Part shown: one piece after another, positions 43,731-52,838 of the stretch | Layout of the letters: the number at the start of each line of letters is the position of its first letter | How positions within the stretch are numbered: the stretch's first letter is position 1 | Origin: Deltaproteobacteria bacterium | Lineage (GTDB): Bacteria; Myxococcota_C; UBA6777 | Length of the DNA: 64,000 nucleotides | Assembly (NCBI GenBank): GCA_006226375.1 | Contig: SBHC01000063.1 | Span: 62,001-126,000, forward strand | Direction: 5' to 3' | The notes under the pieces: model-generated | Database searches by the model: none | What the model saw: the letters and a program-made list of their open reading frames with translations, nothing else | What the model was told of the DNA's origin: nothing | Translations under genes and position numbers: made by a program

Positions 43731-45401
43731 TTATAGAGTCTTGAGGAAGGCGATCAGTTGCTTCCTCTGCGTGTCGGTGATGAGCGACTTGCCCTGTTCA
43801 TCGACGAAGATGCCCACATCATGCCCCTGGTTGGAGAGTCCAGGCTTTGTCGCATCAAAGAGGATCTCCTTCTTCTCTTTCCAGGCTTCGGGGATCGCGT
43901 CGCCCGTGGGATAACCCATGCAATCCAGGTCTACGTCGGTTGCTTTGTTCTCGGCTGGTCCCTGGTAGAACGATATAGGACGCTGTGAAGCTGGCGTTAA
44001 CAAGGCGCATAGGTTGGGGATAGAGTTGTTGTGAAGATACGGATAACGTGCAAAGATCCCGTTGAGTGGGGGCGGAACGTATCCTTTTTGAGGCTTCACC
44101 ACGGTGTTAATCGACTTGGAAATCGCAAGCTGGTTCAGGCTCTCGGCAAAGTATTTCATCCCCTCGTAACGGTTGGGGTCGGTGCCAACATCATGGACGG
44201 GCGTGGGGGAAGGATAGCGAACCTCTGTCGTTTTCATTTGGTCGGCCAGGCTTCCTTGGGCCAGAGATGAATCATCCCAGCCCTTTTTGTAGGTACCATG
44301 GCATCGAGAGCATCGCTCATTAAAGATAGCTTGCCCGGCTTTGGCGTCGTCGAGGTTGATGGAGTCCCAGCCAAAGAAGTCGCCGTATCGTGGCGCTGGA
44401 GTGGCGAACACGGCGGCCGTAAGATCACGAATCACTTGTTTGTTGTTGAGCAGCCATTCTTCCAGCTTCTTTAAGTCAGACCCGCGGCCTAACTCGTTCC
44501 AAAGAAAGTTGGTATGAACCGGATTTCCCTGAACGATGGAGCCATCCGCCAGCCAGCGCGTTTTGTACTTCATGGTCCACCAGACCATCGGCTTGCTGTC
44601 GGCCACAAAGTTCGCGGGCCAGGAGGTGCGGGGTTTTTTGGCCAACTCGTCACTCTTGGTTGCGTAAGGATCTTCGTTACGACGGGCCAACGAGAGAGCG
44701 ACCTGCGCCAGGCTTGTATCCAGCCCTAGCACTTGAGGACGTTGGACTCCGACGGCTCCCAGGTTGTTGAGGAGTCCCTTGAGTTCGCCGGATTCGTCTT
44801 TGTCGATCTCTCCAAGAAACTCAACGATGGAGTCGTACCCAAGCTCCCCAAGTTGTTTGCCCAGCACAAACACTTCGTTGGCTCGGGGTCGGCGGGTCGC
44901 CATCCCCATCACAGAGGCACCAAAGAACGAGCCCGCATGACAGGCTGCGCAGCTAAAGGTGAGACCCTGCATATTGCCCCGCTGCATCAGGCCAGCGCCC
45001 ATCAGTAGGTCTTTGGGTTGCCCTTCAGGGAAAGGAACGGCCGAACTTCCCGATGTTCCCTCTGTGGGAAACGGACTCAGCCCCAACCACTTGTAGAATT
45101 CAGGGAGGTCTTTAAAGCTCTGCCCCATCATAAGCACTTCAAACTTGTCGTACTCAGGGGTGTCGATAATTTTCTGGAAGGTTTTGAGAGGGAGCAGGAG
45201 TCCTGTGTTGGTCACAGGATACACCAAGGCATGCTGCAACCCACGGGCGACAGAAGCCTTGAAGTCATCAGGCGACTGTTGGTAGACATTTGTCCGTTCG
45301 CCAGACTCTGGAAGTTGTGCAGAGTCCGACCAGTCCGGAGAAAACGACTGGCATCCCCACAGAAAAAAAGCGCCAAACAACAAGATACAAACTCGGAACA
45401 T
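43731..45401 (-). CDS. Di-haem cytochrome c lipoprotein (RoxA/MauG-like)
   Basis: A 556-residue lipoprotein (lipobox LWGC, Cys17) with two haem c motifs, CAACH at 151-155 and CSRCH at 364-368. The spacing between the two haems and the late segment PPPLNGIFARYPYLHNNS resemble RoxA/RoxB-type oxygenases and the wider MauG/di-haem peroxidase group, where such a segment lines the second haem. RoxA enzymes cleave polyisoprene and are common in myxobacteria, but related proteins do other oxidations, so the substrate is open. GGGAGGG lies eight bases before the ATG at 45401. It is likely periplasmic or outer-membrane-attached. Confidence 0.85.
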   Translation of the reverse strand: MFRVCILLFGAFFLWGCQSFSPDWSDSAQLPESGERTNVYQQSPDDFKASVARGLQHALVYPVTNTGLLLPLKTFQKIIDTPEYDKFEVLMMGQSFKDLPEFYKWLGLSPFPTEGTSGSSAVPFPEGQPKDLLMGAGLMQRGNMQGLTFSCAACHAGSFFGASVMGMATRRPRANEVFVLGKQLGELGYDSIVEFLGEIDKDESGELKGLLNNLGAVGVQRPQVLGLDTSLAQVALSLARRNEDPYATKSDELAKKPRTSWPANFVADSKPMVWWTMKYKTRWLADGSIVQGNPVHTNFLWNELGRGSDLKKLEEWLLNNKQVIRDLTAAVFATPAPRYGDFFGWDSINLDDAKAGQAIFNERCSRCHGTYKKGWDDSSLAQGSLADQMKTTEVRYPSPTPVHDVGTDPNRYEGMKYFAESLNQLAISKSINTVVKPQKGYVPPPLNGIFARYPYLHNNSIPNLCALLTPASQRPISFYQGPAENKATDVDLDCMGYPTGDAIPEAWKEKKEILFDATKPGLSNQGHDVGIFVDEQGKSLITDTQRKQLIAFLKTL

Positions 45402-45602
45402 TCAACAAGCCCTCCCTACCCACAAGGTACCTACCTCAATTCGTAAGGTCAAGTTGGAGGCAGGGGTTGCAAGCCTAATTTTGTTCACGTCCTTCCTGCT
45501 TTGCAGCTTCATACTTTTTTGCTGGAACCTCTCAGAGAAGTTGGTCTGATCATTGCTTTAGAACAGGCCATTGAACCGACTCTATCACATAGGAATGCTA
45601 TC

Positions 45603-46094
45603 ATGTTGAACCATCGGACATGGTGTTGGATTGGACTTGGCCTTCTCTTTGCAATACCGAGCTTTGCATTTGCAGGAAAGCCAACGCGCAAGCTACCAAC
45701 AACTCACCAGAAAGCTCGATACTCAAAAACCCTCCAATACAACAGAGCTATCAGCAAAAAGCTTCGACTTCTTATTCGACAACAAGAGTCGTTCACCCGC
45801 AAAGGTCGTGAACAAAAAGCTTACCTTTTGTTTCGGCTGGGTGCTGTCCATTACAACAGCGCGATACTCTCAACTTGGATCATTCGTTGGTGCAAAGCAC
45901 ATCCAAAACAGCGGTGTCCTGTTCGTCCACATCATCCAACCCTTTATCGGAAGGAAGGCATTCAGTTCTTCGAGAGAGTCTGGAATCGCTACCCCCAATT
46001 CACCCAACGCCATACGATAAAGACGATCCTGATTCGATACTACCTTCGTACTGGAAACCACAAGAAAGCCAAGCAGTTTCAACAAGCTTCCTAG
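45603..46094 (+). CDS. Small exported basic protein with TPR-like helices
   Basis: A 163-residue protein starting with a hydrophobic signal (about residues 5-25, ending AFA). The mature part is basic and helical, with a TPR-like stretch (AYLLFRLGAVHYNSAI) and a second near the end (YYLRTGNHKKAKQF). The ATG at 45603 has AGGA about nine bases upstream; the longer frame from 45501 lacks a site. Function unknown. The gene stands alone between two minus-strand genes. Confidence 0.65.
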   Translation: MLNHRTWCWIGLGLLFAIPSFAFAGKPTRKLPTTHQKARYSKTLQYNRAISKKLRLLIRQQESFTRKGREQKAYLLFRLGAVHYNSAILSTWIIRWCKAHPKQRCPVRPHHPTLYRKEGIQFFERVWNRYPQFTQRHTIKTILIRYYLRTGNHKKAKQFQQAS

Positions 46095-46229
46095 AATGTG
46101 TTCAGCCACAACGACTCCAAAGAGTCACACTTTTCTACAGAAAAGTTCGGGGCAAGACACCCACCAAGACCAACAAAACAATATCTACTATCATCGAATA
46201 ATCTTCAGGAGATCGTAGTGACTCGCTCA

Positions 46230-47696
46230 CTACCGCACACAAACCCCATTTTCGAGCTTGCATTGTTGGTACCGTTGGCAGTTGTAAGAACGTTGGCAGT
46301 CCTCTTCGCTTGTCGCGATGCAAGCACCGTCTTGGTAGCGACAGCGCCCCATGGATTCACACAGAAGGCTGCTCTTGCAATCTGTATCACTGCCAGGAGC
46401 ACAGGTTTCCCCCTTTAGGCTACAAGCCGCTTGGCTGCGACAGTATTGTGACGAAAGACAATCGCTGTCACTTTTAGGGAGGCACCTTCCGCCCACATGG
46501 TGACACATACCTTGCAATCGACATGGTTGCGAACGTTGACAGTCCTCGTCTTTCCCAACGACACAACGTCCATCCACAGCCGAACATTTCCCCAGCGAAC
46601 CACAAAGATTGCTTTGCGCACAGTCTTCGTCTGCAACAACAGCACAAACGCCGTTGAGAGGAGAGCACTTCCCTGTACGTTTGCAATTGGAAGCGTTGAG
46701 ACAATCGTTGGCGTCTTCCGCGCGACACTGGCCGTCTCGCGCAGTACAAAGCCCCTCCGTTTTGCAGAGAGGAAGAGGGAGGCAGTCGTCGTTGGTAAGT
46801 GCGACACATCGATTCTTTTGAAGGTGACAACGACCTTCCTTTTTGCAAAACTCAGACCTCATGCAACCCAAAGCTGTGCGCGTTATTTTTACGCATGCTC
46901 CTTCCCGATGGTCACACCTCCCCTCGGTTTGGCACAAGCTCGACTGCTCACAGTCTTCGTTGTTTCCCACCACACATTTGCCAGCAGGTTGCTCAAGAGA
47001 CCCTGACGATTCATAGGTGCATCGACCGTATTGTTTGCAGTTTGACGATGCCTTGCAATCCTTGGCCGTTCTCGCTTTGCAAGCACCTTCTACCACTGTG
47101 CACATTCCGTTGGTTTTGCACAGTAACGTCTTTTGACAGTCAGCATCCTTAACGATCTTGCACGTCCCATCGGAGGCGCTGCACCAACCCGTTCCGTTGG
47201 TACATATCATAGCTTGCAAACAATCCTCGTCCTTAAGAGCAACACACTTTCCCTCTTGAAGACTACAAAGGCCATTTTGCTTACAACCTGGAGAGCTTTG
47301 ACAGTCCTCTTGTTTGCCATAGCCACAGTTTTTGCCGACCAAAGAGCAGCGACTCTGTTGCTGACAAGCTGTTGAACGTTTGCAATCATCATCGGACAAA
47401 GCCACACACTCCCCATGACGAGCCGTGCAACGACCGGCGTTCGCGCATTGAGATGACATACGACACGACAAATTGCTGGTAGCTTTGCAGGTACCCTCTA
47501 CGGTTAAGGTGCACAGACCATCGCGGTCACAAGGAGACGACTTCCGGTTAATGCTAGGTCCCCATTGCCCAGAGCCTAACGAGAAGCCGAGGGCGGTGCA
47601 TTTGTTCCATGGGTTCGTCCAGTTGCACTGACAACCAGTCAAACCCAGTCCAAAGGGCAACAAACAAAGCAGCCATCTTGTGACGCGACGTAGCAT
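46230..47696 (-). CDS. DxDC-repeat Cys-rich lipoprotein
   Basis: A 488-residue lipoprotein (lipobox LTGC, Cys22) made almost entirely of about eleven to twelve repeats of roughly 38 residues with the form DxDCxxSxxCxxxGxCxxxxGxC. Each unit carries four to five cysteines and an acidic DEDC or DADC corner that could bind calcium or another cation. The start at 47696 follows GGAGG and makes the signal peptide N-terminal; the frame is open to 47738. It is presumably on the cell surface. The repeat differs from the HCGxCG repeats at 23162 and 55699, so it is a separate family. Confidence 0.85.
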   Translation of the reverse strand: MLRRVTRWLLCLLPFGLGLTGCQCNWTNPWNKCTALGFSLGSGQWGPSINRKSSPCDRDGLCTLTVEGTCKATSNLSCRMSSQCANAGRCTARHGECVALSDDDCKRSTACQQQSRCSLVGKNCGYGKQEDCQSSPGCKQNGLCSLQEGKCVALKDEDCLQAMICTNGTGWCSASDGTCKIVKDADCQKTLLCKTNGMCTVVEGACKARTAKDCKASSNCKQYGRCTYESSGSLEQPAGKCVVGNNEDCEQSSLCQTEGRCDHREGACVKITRTALGCMRSEFCKKEGRCHLQKNRCVALTNDDCLPLPLCKTEGLCTARDGQCRAEDANDCLNASNCKRTGKCSPLNGVCAVVADEDCAQSNLCGSLGKCSAVDGRCVVGKDEDCQRSQPCRLQGMCHHVGGRCLPKSDSDCLSSQYCRSQAACSLKGETCAPGSDTDCKSSLLCESMGRCRYQDGACIATSEEDCQRSYNCQRYQQCKLENGVCVR

Positions 47697-48040
47697 AAAG
47701 GGTTCCTCCAACAATGGGTCATGGTGTTGGGGCAACACAAAGCAATCCCCATGCCGGAATGGATCTCGTTGCGTTCGCTACCTCCCTTCTGGTTCATGTC
47801 CCCTTGGTGTGCAAACAAGAGCCCACCCCGCAGTTTGGTAGGCGAACACAAGAACAGAGGCTTTGTTCTCCAGGGGTCACAATCTGCTCTGACACTGTCC
47901 CGTGGTCGGAACAATCGAACCTGAAGATTGGCGTCACACTCTTTCGCTGCAAGGAGGCCAAGAAGGTATCAAGGATGGAATGTGGTTTGCAGAGTTCCAA
48001 GCACCTGCGAACATTTCAACCTGGATTGAGGAGCGATACG
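47697..48040. other. Intergenic stretch between divergent genes
   Basis: About 344 bases between the DxDC lipoprotein and the beta-barrel-like gene. No gene, strong promoter or clear repeat was seen; the plus-strand frame open from 47714 lacks a start signal until 48041. Confidence 0.5.
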
Positions 48041-48649
48041 ATGGGGCAAACCTTACGAGCACTAGGCTGTGTGGCAACTTTCGTGAGCATGTTGTTGTGC
48101 ACATCGCTGGTCCACGCTGAATCGAGACATACATCTCATCACATCGGTATTGGGACAGCCATGGGTATGGATGCACCTTCGACTGGTCGACTGACGGGAA
48201 GTTTGTTGGAGTCCGGTTCGGGGATCTATTTGCAGCTTCCCACGTTTGAGATCCGCCGGTACCTGGCCACTGGACACTCCATTGACTTTCAGTTGCCCAT
48301 CGGAGACCTGCTGCTTGCTGCTCTGGTGCATCCAGCTTCCGGGCTTCCAGCGCTGCCGCTGGGCCTGGGGATTCATTACACGCTGTTCTTTCCACAAAAG
48401 AACTTCCGGTGGTTTGTTGGACCAGGAGCCTGGCTCAACGCAGGGATACAGTTTGCTGGACCGGTGTCTGTCGCGTTGGGCTTCCAGCCTGGCGTGCAGC
48501 TGGGCGTGGAATGGCAAACGGGTGATGTGGGAGTGATGCTTCGCGTTCGACCTTATGCAACATTGGGCGCTGCTATTGCACACGGTGGCATCTCAGAACT
48601 TCTTGGCGTGGGAGCCTCTGTAGAGTTTGCCATCCTGCACTACCGGTAG
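48041..48649 (+). CDS. Small outer-membrane beta-barrel-like protein
   Basis: A 202-residue protein with a signal peptide ending VHA (about residue 27) and a mature part of alternating hydrophobic strands rich in Gly and aromatic residues (GLGIHYTLFF, VGPGAWLNAG, GVQLGVEWQ). The pattern and a C-terminal strand ending in an aromatic residue (ILHYR) suggest a small outer-membrane barrel. GAGGAG lies seven bases before the ATG at 48041. Function is unknown. It may be expressed alone; the next plus-strand sequence is a minisatellite. Confidence 0.72.
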   Translation: MGQTLRALGCVATFVSMLLCTSLVHAESRHTSHHIGIGTAMGMDAPSTGRLTGSLLESGSGIYLQLPTFEIRRYLATGHSIDFQLPIGDLLLAALVHPASGLPALPLGLGIHYTLFFPQKNFRWFVGPGAWLNAGIQFAGPVSVALGFQPGVQLGVEWQTGDVGVMLRVRPYATLGAAIAHGGISELLGVGASVEFAILHYR

Positions 48650-48702
48650 CCGCTTGACATTGAGACAAGATGGGCGTGCCACACGTGAAAGACCTTTGCA
48701 TC

Positions 48703-49039
48703 GGCTGCGGTCATGTGTTTTCAACAGCCACACCCTTCAACATCCACTGCAGCCAAGCCTTTCCACCCGCGAAACACCTCAGCACCGACTGCGACCATGA
48801 TTTTGCATTTGTCCAACACCTCCGCACCTGCTGCGCATACGAATGTTTTACTGCCCAAGGGTGAATGCAGCCACTGCGTGAGCGATTGGCACACGGAACA
48901 TCGCTCCCACACTCACTGCGCAATCGATTGACACGCGAAAAATCGTCTCCACACCTGCTGCGTGACCGATTTGCACAGAAAAAATCGCTCCAACACCTGC
49001 TGCGTGACTGACTTGCACAAGAAAAATCGCTCCCACAGT
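48703..49039. repeat. Minisatellite: eight 42-bp tandem units
   Basis: Eight head-to-tail units start at 48703, 48745, 48787, 48829, 48872, 48914, 48956 and 48998. All are 42 bases except the fourth, which is 43. Units share the core CTGCG near the start and, in the later copies, GAT..GCAC...AAAATCGCTCC. The seventh and eighth are nearly identical; the first three are the most diverged. The 42-base period equals 14 codons and short frames are open on both strands (for example CCVTDLHxKNRSxT on plus, VGAIFxVxxxHAAG on minus), but none has a convincing start and the plus frame contains stops and the one-base slip. The whole gap 48650-49073 contains nothing else. Confidence 0.85.
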
Positions 49040-49073
49040 TGCCATGACCTTCTCTTCCCCCTCCTGAAGCAAC

Positions 49074-49892
49074 TTACTCTCCTTCCAGCAACTCCCAAGA
49101 CGTGGACGAAAGAATCGCATGAGAAGGAGGCAAGCCATACGCAGCACGAAAGGAGCGGGAGAAGTGGGCAGCGTCGGCAAAGCCTGCGACATGGGCAGCT
49201 TCCGTCAGCGACGCTCCATATGCCAAAGCAACCGCAGCCCGAGAGAAACGATACGCACGCTTCACGCGTTGAAGGTTCACACCCAAGGAATCTTTGACAA
49301 GGTGAGTCAGGCGGGAAGCAGAAAGCCCCAGTTCGTCCGACAGTTGCTCTCTGTCCGCGTTGAGGAATTCTCCTTCTGCCAAGGTCCGTACAAGGCGCAA
49401 CACCCTCGCATCCAGGGCAATGTCGTCACATCCCCACTCCAACAACGCTTGCTGCATAAGAACGCCAGGATCCCGTTGCGACCTCCAATGCTCCAGAGCA
49501 TCTCGCCAGGACTCTGTCCATGTCGTGCGAAGCGTAACGTCCCTGGAGTGAGCCTGAAGGGAGAAGAAATCCGGATGATGGGGAGGAATGTACATGGAAC
49601 ACATCGCTTGTCCACGAAACTCCAATTGATGACGCAAGCCAGCAGGTACAAAAAAGACCTCACAAGAGAGCTTGTGACTCCCAAACTCGACTTCAAACGC
49701 CCCACCCGTTCCCATTAACAAGCAGGCAAACCCGTGTTGGTGCCACTCCAGAAACCCCATTTGGCCTTCAAACAGAAGCAAGTCTCTACCCACCCAAATG
49801 GAAGGAGACTCGGAGATTTGTTTTGTAGCCGTTTTGTTCAAGCGCACCTGCTCTTTCTCTCGTACATTGGTGACATCGCAATCACAAAGCAT
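49074..49892 (-). CDS. AraC-family transcriptional regulator
   Basis: A 272-residue protein with an N-terminal cupin-like sensing domain (HQHGFACLLMGTGG near residue 50) and a C-terminal AraC DNA-binding domain at about 200-262. The second helix-turn-helix is clear (LTEAAHVAGFADAAHFSRSFRAAYGLPP). Only 22 bases separate the longest start from the divergent gene at 49915, so the true start may be a GTG at 49847 or 49865. The regulator probably controls its neighbour, as is usual for this family in divergent pairs. The ligand is unknown. Confidence 0.87.
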   Translation of the reverse strand: MLCDCDVTNVREKEQVRLNKTATKQISESPSIWVGRDLLLFEGQMGFLEWHQHGFACLLMGTGGAFEVEFGSHKLSCEVFFVPAGLRHQLEFRGQAMCSMYIPPHHPDFFSLQAHSRDVTLRTTWTESWRDALEHWRSQRDPGVLMQQALLEWGCDDIALDARVLRLVRTLAEGEFLNADREQLSDELGLSASRLTHLVKDSLGVNLQRVKRAYRFSRAAVALAYGASLTEAAHVAGFADAAHFSRSFRAAYGLPPSHAILSSTSWELLEGE

Positions 49893-49914
49893 AAAACATT
49901 CAGGAGAGAAAGCA

Positions 49915-50346
49915 ATGACAGCTGTTACTTTGGCACGCTATGCGTGTGGTCTCTTTTTCATCACGGGTTTGTTAACAGGCGTTTGGAAGTACATTCATAT
50001 CATGAGAAGCGAAGAGGCAAAGGCGCCTGTGTATGTCGACATCGCCCATCGTGCCGGGTTGATGTATTCGTTTGCATGTTTGGTCCTCGCGTACTTTGCT
50101 GCTCTGAGCCAATGGTCCGAAGGATGGAACCTCCTAGGGGTAGGATTGGCGGTTGGCTTTTTCGCTGCAGCAGAGATGACCTACATCATCCACGGAGTCC
50201 TCAAGGACACCGACAACCAGCTTCGTCGCCCGATCCAATTGGGCTCTGGAAAGCTTCCAACCTTCCTTGTTCATTTGTTTATGTTTGGCCTGATCGCAGG
50301 AGAGTTGGGCGGCTTTCTCATCGTCTTCATCGGCGCGATGAAATAA
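49915..50346 (+). CDS. Small four-helix membrane protein
   Basis: A 143-residue protein with four hydrophobic helices, a conserved-looking HRAGLMYSFACLVLAYFA segment and a C-terminal GFLIVFIGA helix. AGGAGAG lies about seven bases before the ATG at 49915. The divergent AraC gene suggests regulated expression. Family not recognised; the layout recalls small DUF-type inner-membrane proteins found with AraC regulators. No catalytic residue is evident. Confidence 0.75.
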   Translation: MTAVTLARYACGLFFITGLLTGVWKYIHIMRSEEAKAPVYVDIAHRAGLMYSFACLVLAYFAALSQWSEGWNLLGVGLAVGFFAAAEMTYIIHGVLKDTDNQLRRPIQLGSGKLPTFLVHLFMFGLIAGELGGFLIVFIGAMK

Positions 50347-50586
50347 CCCCATGCACCCTCACCTGGTGTATGTTCTCCCAAGCGAGCCTCAGATTTCTGA
50401 ACATCCATTGTGAAAAGGCACTCCATCTCTGGAGCCTCTGGATTCTCTGCTTTCGTACCCAAGACGAGGAGGTTCTTGCCTCACAAGGTTGGAGCCGCAC
50501 TTGCTCCCTCTGGCATTGTTTTTGTAGGTAGTTACCCGTAACATGAATGCAATGTGGGTTGCTCATAAGCATGGAGAGCTTTGGAA

Positions 50587-51423
50587 ATGAGAGTTGGAAT
50601 GGGTATCGTCCTTTTTGGATGGCTGGCCTGGGGACTTGTTGTTGGATGCGGAACGTCCACAGGAAAGGAACACACTGCGAAGGATGGATCGACACAAGCA
50701 GAAGTGTCCCAAGAAGCCCTGGAGCACGATGGAAGCGTAGAGCAAAGCCTTGAGGTTGCTCCCACAACAGATGAGAACCAACGTCCTGAACCCAACCTCC
50801 CGGAAGAACAGACAACAGAAGCTGATCCTGTCGAAGCCACCACGGAAAACGTAGCGCAAGACACGACTCCACAGGAATCTTCCAACACAGAAGTTGTTCC
50901 AGAACAAACAAGCTTAACCGATTGCAAGATGACCCATTCCAGTGACCTGTCGGGTGTGTCCATCGATATGACCTCCACACGTTGCCGGTTCACTCTTGCA
51001 GAGATAGCTCAGGGGCAAAAGCTAAGTTACCTCGTTAAGATAGGCGCGACCCAAGTCAAAGGCTTGACATTTTACTCCAAGCAACAAGACGGCGGTGGCT
51101 GCCAACAGCCCGGCTCTTCGGGGTTGCGCGTATTCTATCGTATCCAAGGAGGCGGACAAAACTACTGCATCTGTGACACTGGATTGTGCCAGGGAAACTC
51201 CGACTTTGTCTCTCTCCAAGGAGGAGAGTTTGCCGAAGCGTTTGACTGGGATGGGAAAAACTGGAATGGCCCCTCTGATACGGGCAACCCAAAGGGAGCG
51301 GCCTTCCCCGCAGGCACTTACACGTTGACTCTTAAGATCGTAGGAAACTGGAAAGCCAGCCCCGACGGACCCGAAACACCTTTCACAGTAATGGCCACCA
51401 AAGAATTGGTACTCTCTCCTTGA
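50587..51423 (+). CDS. Lipoprotein with acidic linker and Cys-containing beta domain
   Basis: A 278-residue lipoprotein with lipobox VVGC (Cys21), a 90-residue Glu/Thr/Pro-rich disordered linker, and a globular domain from about residue 115 with six to eight cysteines, beta strands and Gly-rich turns (QQDGGGCQQPGSSG, FDWDGKNWNGPSD). The end (FPAGTYTLTLKI) resembles Ig-like or extracellular beta domains. ATG 50587 follows GGAGAG; a TTG two codons earlier is an alternative. Function unknown; surface display is likely. Confidence 0.72.
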   Translation: MRVGMGIVLFGWLAWGLVVGCGTSTGKEHTAKDGSTQAEVSQEALEHDGSVEQSLEVAPTTDENQRPEPNLPEEQTTEADPVEATTENVAQDTTPQESSNTEVVPEQTSLTDCKMTHSSDLSGVSIDMTSTRCRFTLAEIAQGQKLSYLVKIGATQVKGLTFYSKQQDGGGCQQPGSSGLRVFYRIQGGGQNYCICDTGLCQGNSDFVSLQGGEFAEAFDWDGKNWNGPSDTGNPKGAAFPAGTYTLTLKIVGNWKASPDGPETPFTVMATKELVLSP

Positions 51424-51582
51424 GAGGGATGCATCGTCTTCGGTTGACCTTCGTGAATGCCGCTTGACGGAGCGTACTCTCGCTGGTACTTTGGTCAACT
51501 CTTTCCCATAGTTGGAAACACAGGACTTGATGCCTTCATCCAGGACCTTTTTTTTCATGCTACTCTGTTGCAGGAGCTTATG

Positions 51583-52518
51583 ATGTCGACCATCAAACCC
51601 AAATTCCCGAACGTGACGACGGGTGACTTGCAAAGCAAAATTGACAAACTTGGCGATGTCGTCAACGAGGCGACAGTGACAGGTGCAGATGGTCAGGCAA
51701 GTGTCGATATGGAACGTCTGGAGCACCTTGTTGGAGAAATGGGGGATGTCGCACTCGCCGATGGTGTGGAAGTCATCAAGGACAAATTCACCACCTATGA
51801 GCCTGTGGAGCGCGTGGACACAGCGTGCGGTGGGACTTACACCTACAATCGTCCGATTGAGCCTGAGTCTCTAGACCCGGAGCAGGTCAAGTCGGTGTTT
51901 TCGGCCCTAATCGAAGCCAAGTCAAAAGTCTCGGAACATCTGGGGGCGGATGGAGTTCTCTCACCAGATGAGGCAAAGTCGGCCCGGAACCTCGACTCCG
52001 ATTTCGCCGGTGAATTGGCCGAAGTGATGGTTGATGGCTCCGTGAAAGATTACAAGACCCAGCTTCGCGACTGGCGCGAGACCATCTCAGAAACGTTCCA
52101 TGACCAAAAAGCTCGTGAACGATTGGATGATCGCATCCTCGACCTTTCTGAGTTCCATGCCGAAACCGACGAAGGTGCCGAAGCCTTAATCTGGGCTTTT
52201 CGAGCCAAAGCGACCGATCCTGATGGTCGCTTCGACTTGATTGACCATCGCGATCAACTGGAGGATGCAGAGACTTCCTGGTTGCGCTTTATCCCCTTTG
52301 TCGGTCGTGATGTTGGGCGAAAAAAAGACCACCTCAGCGATCGCGAAATTCGCAAATACCTGGATACTGATAACCTATCCGGCTTCATTGAAGAAATGAA
52401 GGCTGTGGTGGAAGGTCAAGTGGGAGATTACGAAGCGTACTTGGACGGCAAAGACCTTCCTGAAATTGAACAACTCAATGACCCTGATTTTCACCCCATC
52501 AGCACCTCGTGCGGTTAG
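51583..52518 (+). CDS. Unknown acidic protein with EF-hand-like loops, upstream of a radical SAM gene
   Basis: A 311-residue, Asp/Glu-rich, helical protein with no signal peptide. Three short segments resemble degenerate calcium loops (TGADGQASVDMERL, LGADGVLSPDEAKS and TDPDGRFDLIDHRD). Only two cysteines are present: one in DTACGG near residue 83 and one in the C-terminal STSCG. AGGAG precedes the tandem ATGs at 51580/51583; the second is preferred by spacing. It lies upstream of the radical SAM gene on the same strand. It could be a partner or a substrate of that enzyme, but nothing in the sequence proves it. Confidence 0.7.
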   Translation: MSTIKPKFPNVTTGDLQSKIDKLGDVVNEATVTGADGQASVDMERLEHLVGEMGDVALADGVEVIKDKFTTYEPVERVDTACGGTYTYNRPIEPESLDPEQVKSVFSALIEAKSKVSEHLGADGVLSPDEAKSARNLDSDFAGELAEVMVDGSVKDYKTQLRDWRETISETFHDQKARERLDDRILDLSEFHAETDEGAEALIWAFRAKATDPDGRFDLIDHRDQLEDAETSWLRFIPFVGRDVGRKKDHLSDREIRKYLDTDNLSGFIEEMKAVVEGQVGDYEAYLDGKDLPEIEQLNDPDFHPISTSCG

Positions 52519-52526
52519 GGAGTCGG

Positions 52527-52838
52527 ATGGAAATGATCGCACCGTTTGACTTGTCTGGAGGGGTATCTGCAGCGTTGTCAGTCCTTGCCTTGGCTCTGCC
52601 AGGGCAGCGTCTTTCCTCCTTGCATCTGCACTCTCCAACCTGTGCCAAACATGTACGCTTCTTTCCATGCGACTCCCTAAATCGATTCGCATTCCCCCAC
52701 CTCCCATCGCTCTATCTTCTCTTCTCTTTGCTTTGCTTTGTTCTTTCGCTATGGAATTTGCATCATGTCCACAACATCAGCGCTCTGCAACATGGCTCCA
52801 CTGACTCCTTCTCATGGAGCGGCTCTCTCTGCCCCTGA
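52527..52838 (+). other. Doubtful coupled small reading frame
   Basis: A 103-codon frame starts eight bases after the stop of the 311-residue gene, with GGGAG overlapping that stop, and overlaps the start of the radical SAM gene. It has a hydrophobic N-terminal half and two or three cysteines. It might encode a short peptide, or be chance sequence; codon use looks irregular. Confidence 0.22.

Noticed and set aside
48670-49192. Overlapping small frames on both strands across the minisatellite
   Set aside because: Frames arise because the 42-base period is divisible by three; none has a good start and the plus frame is interrupted.
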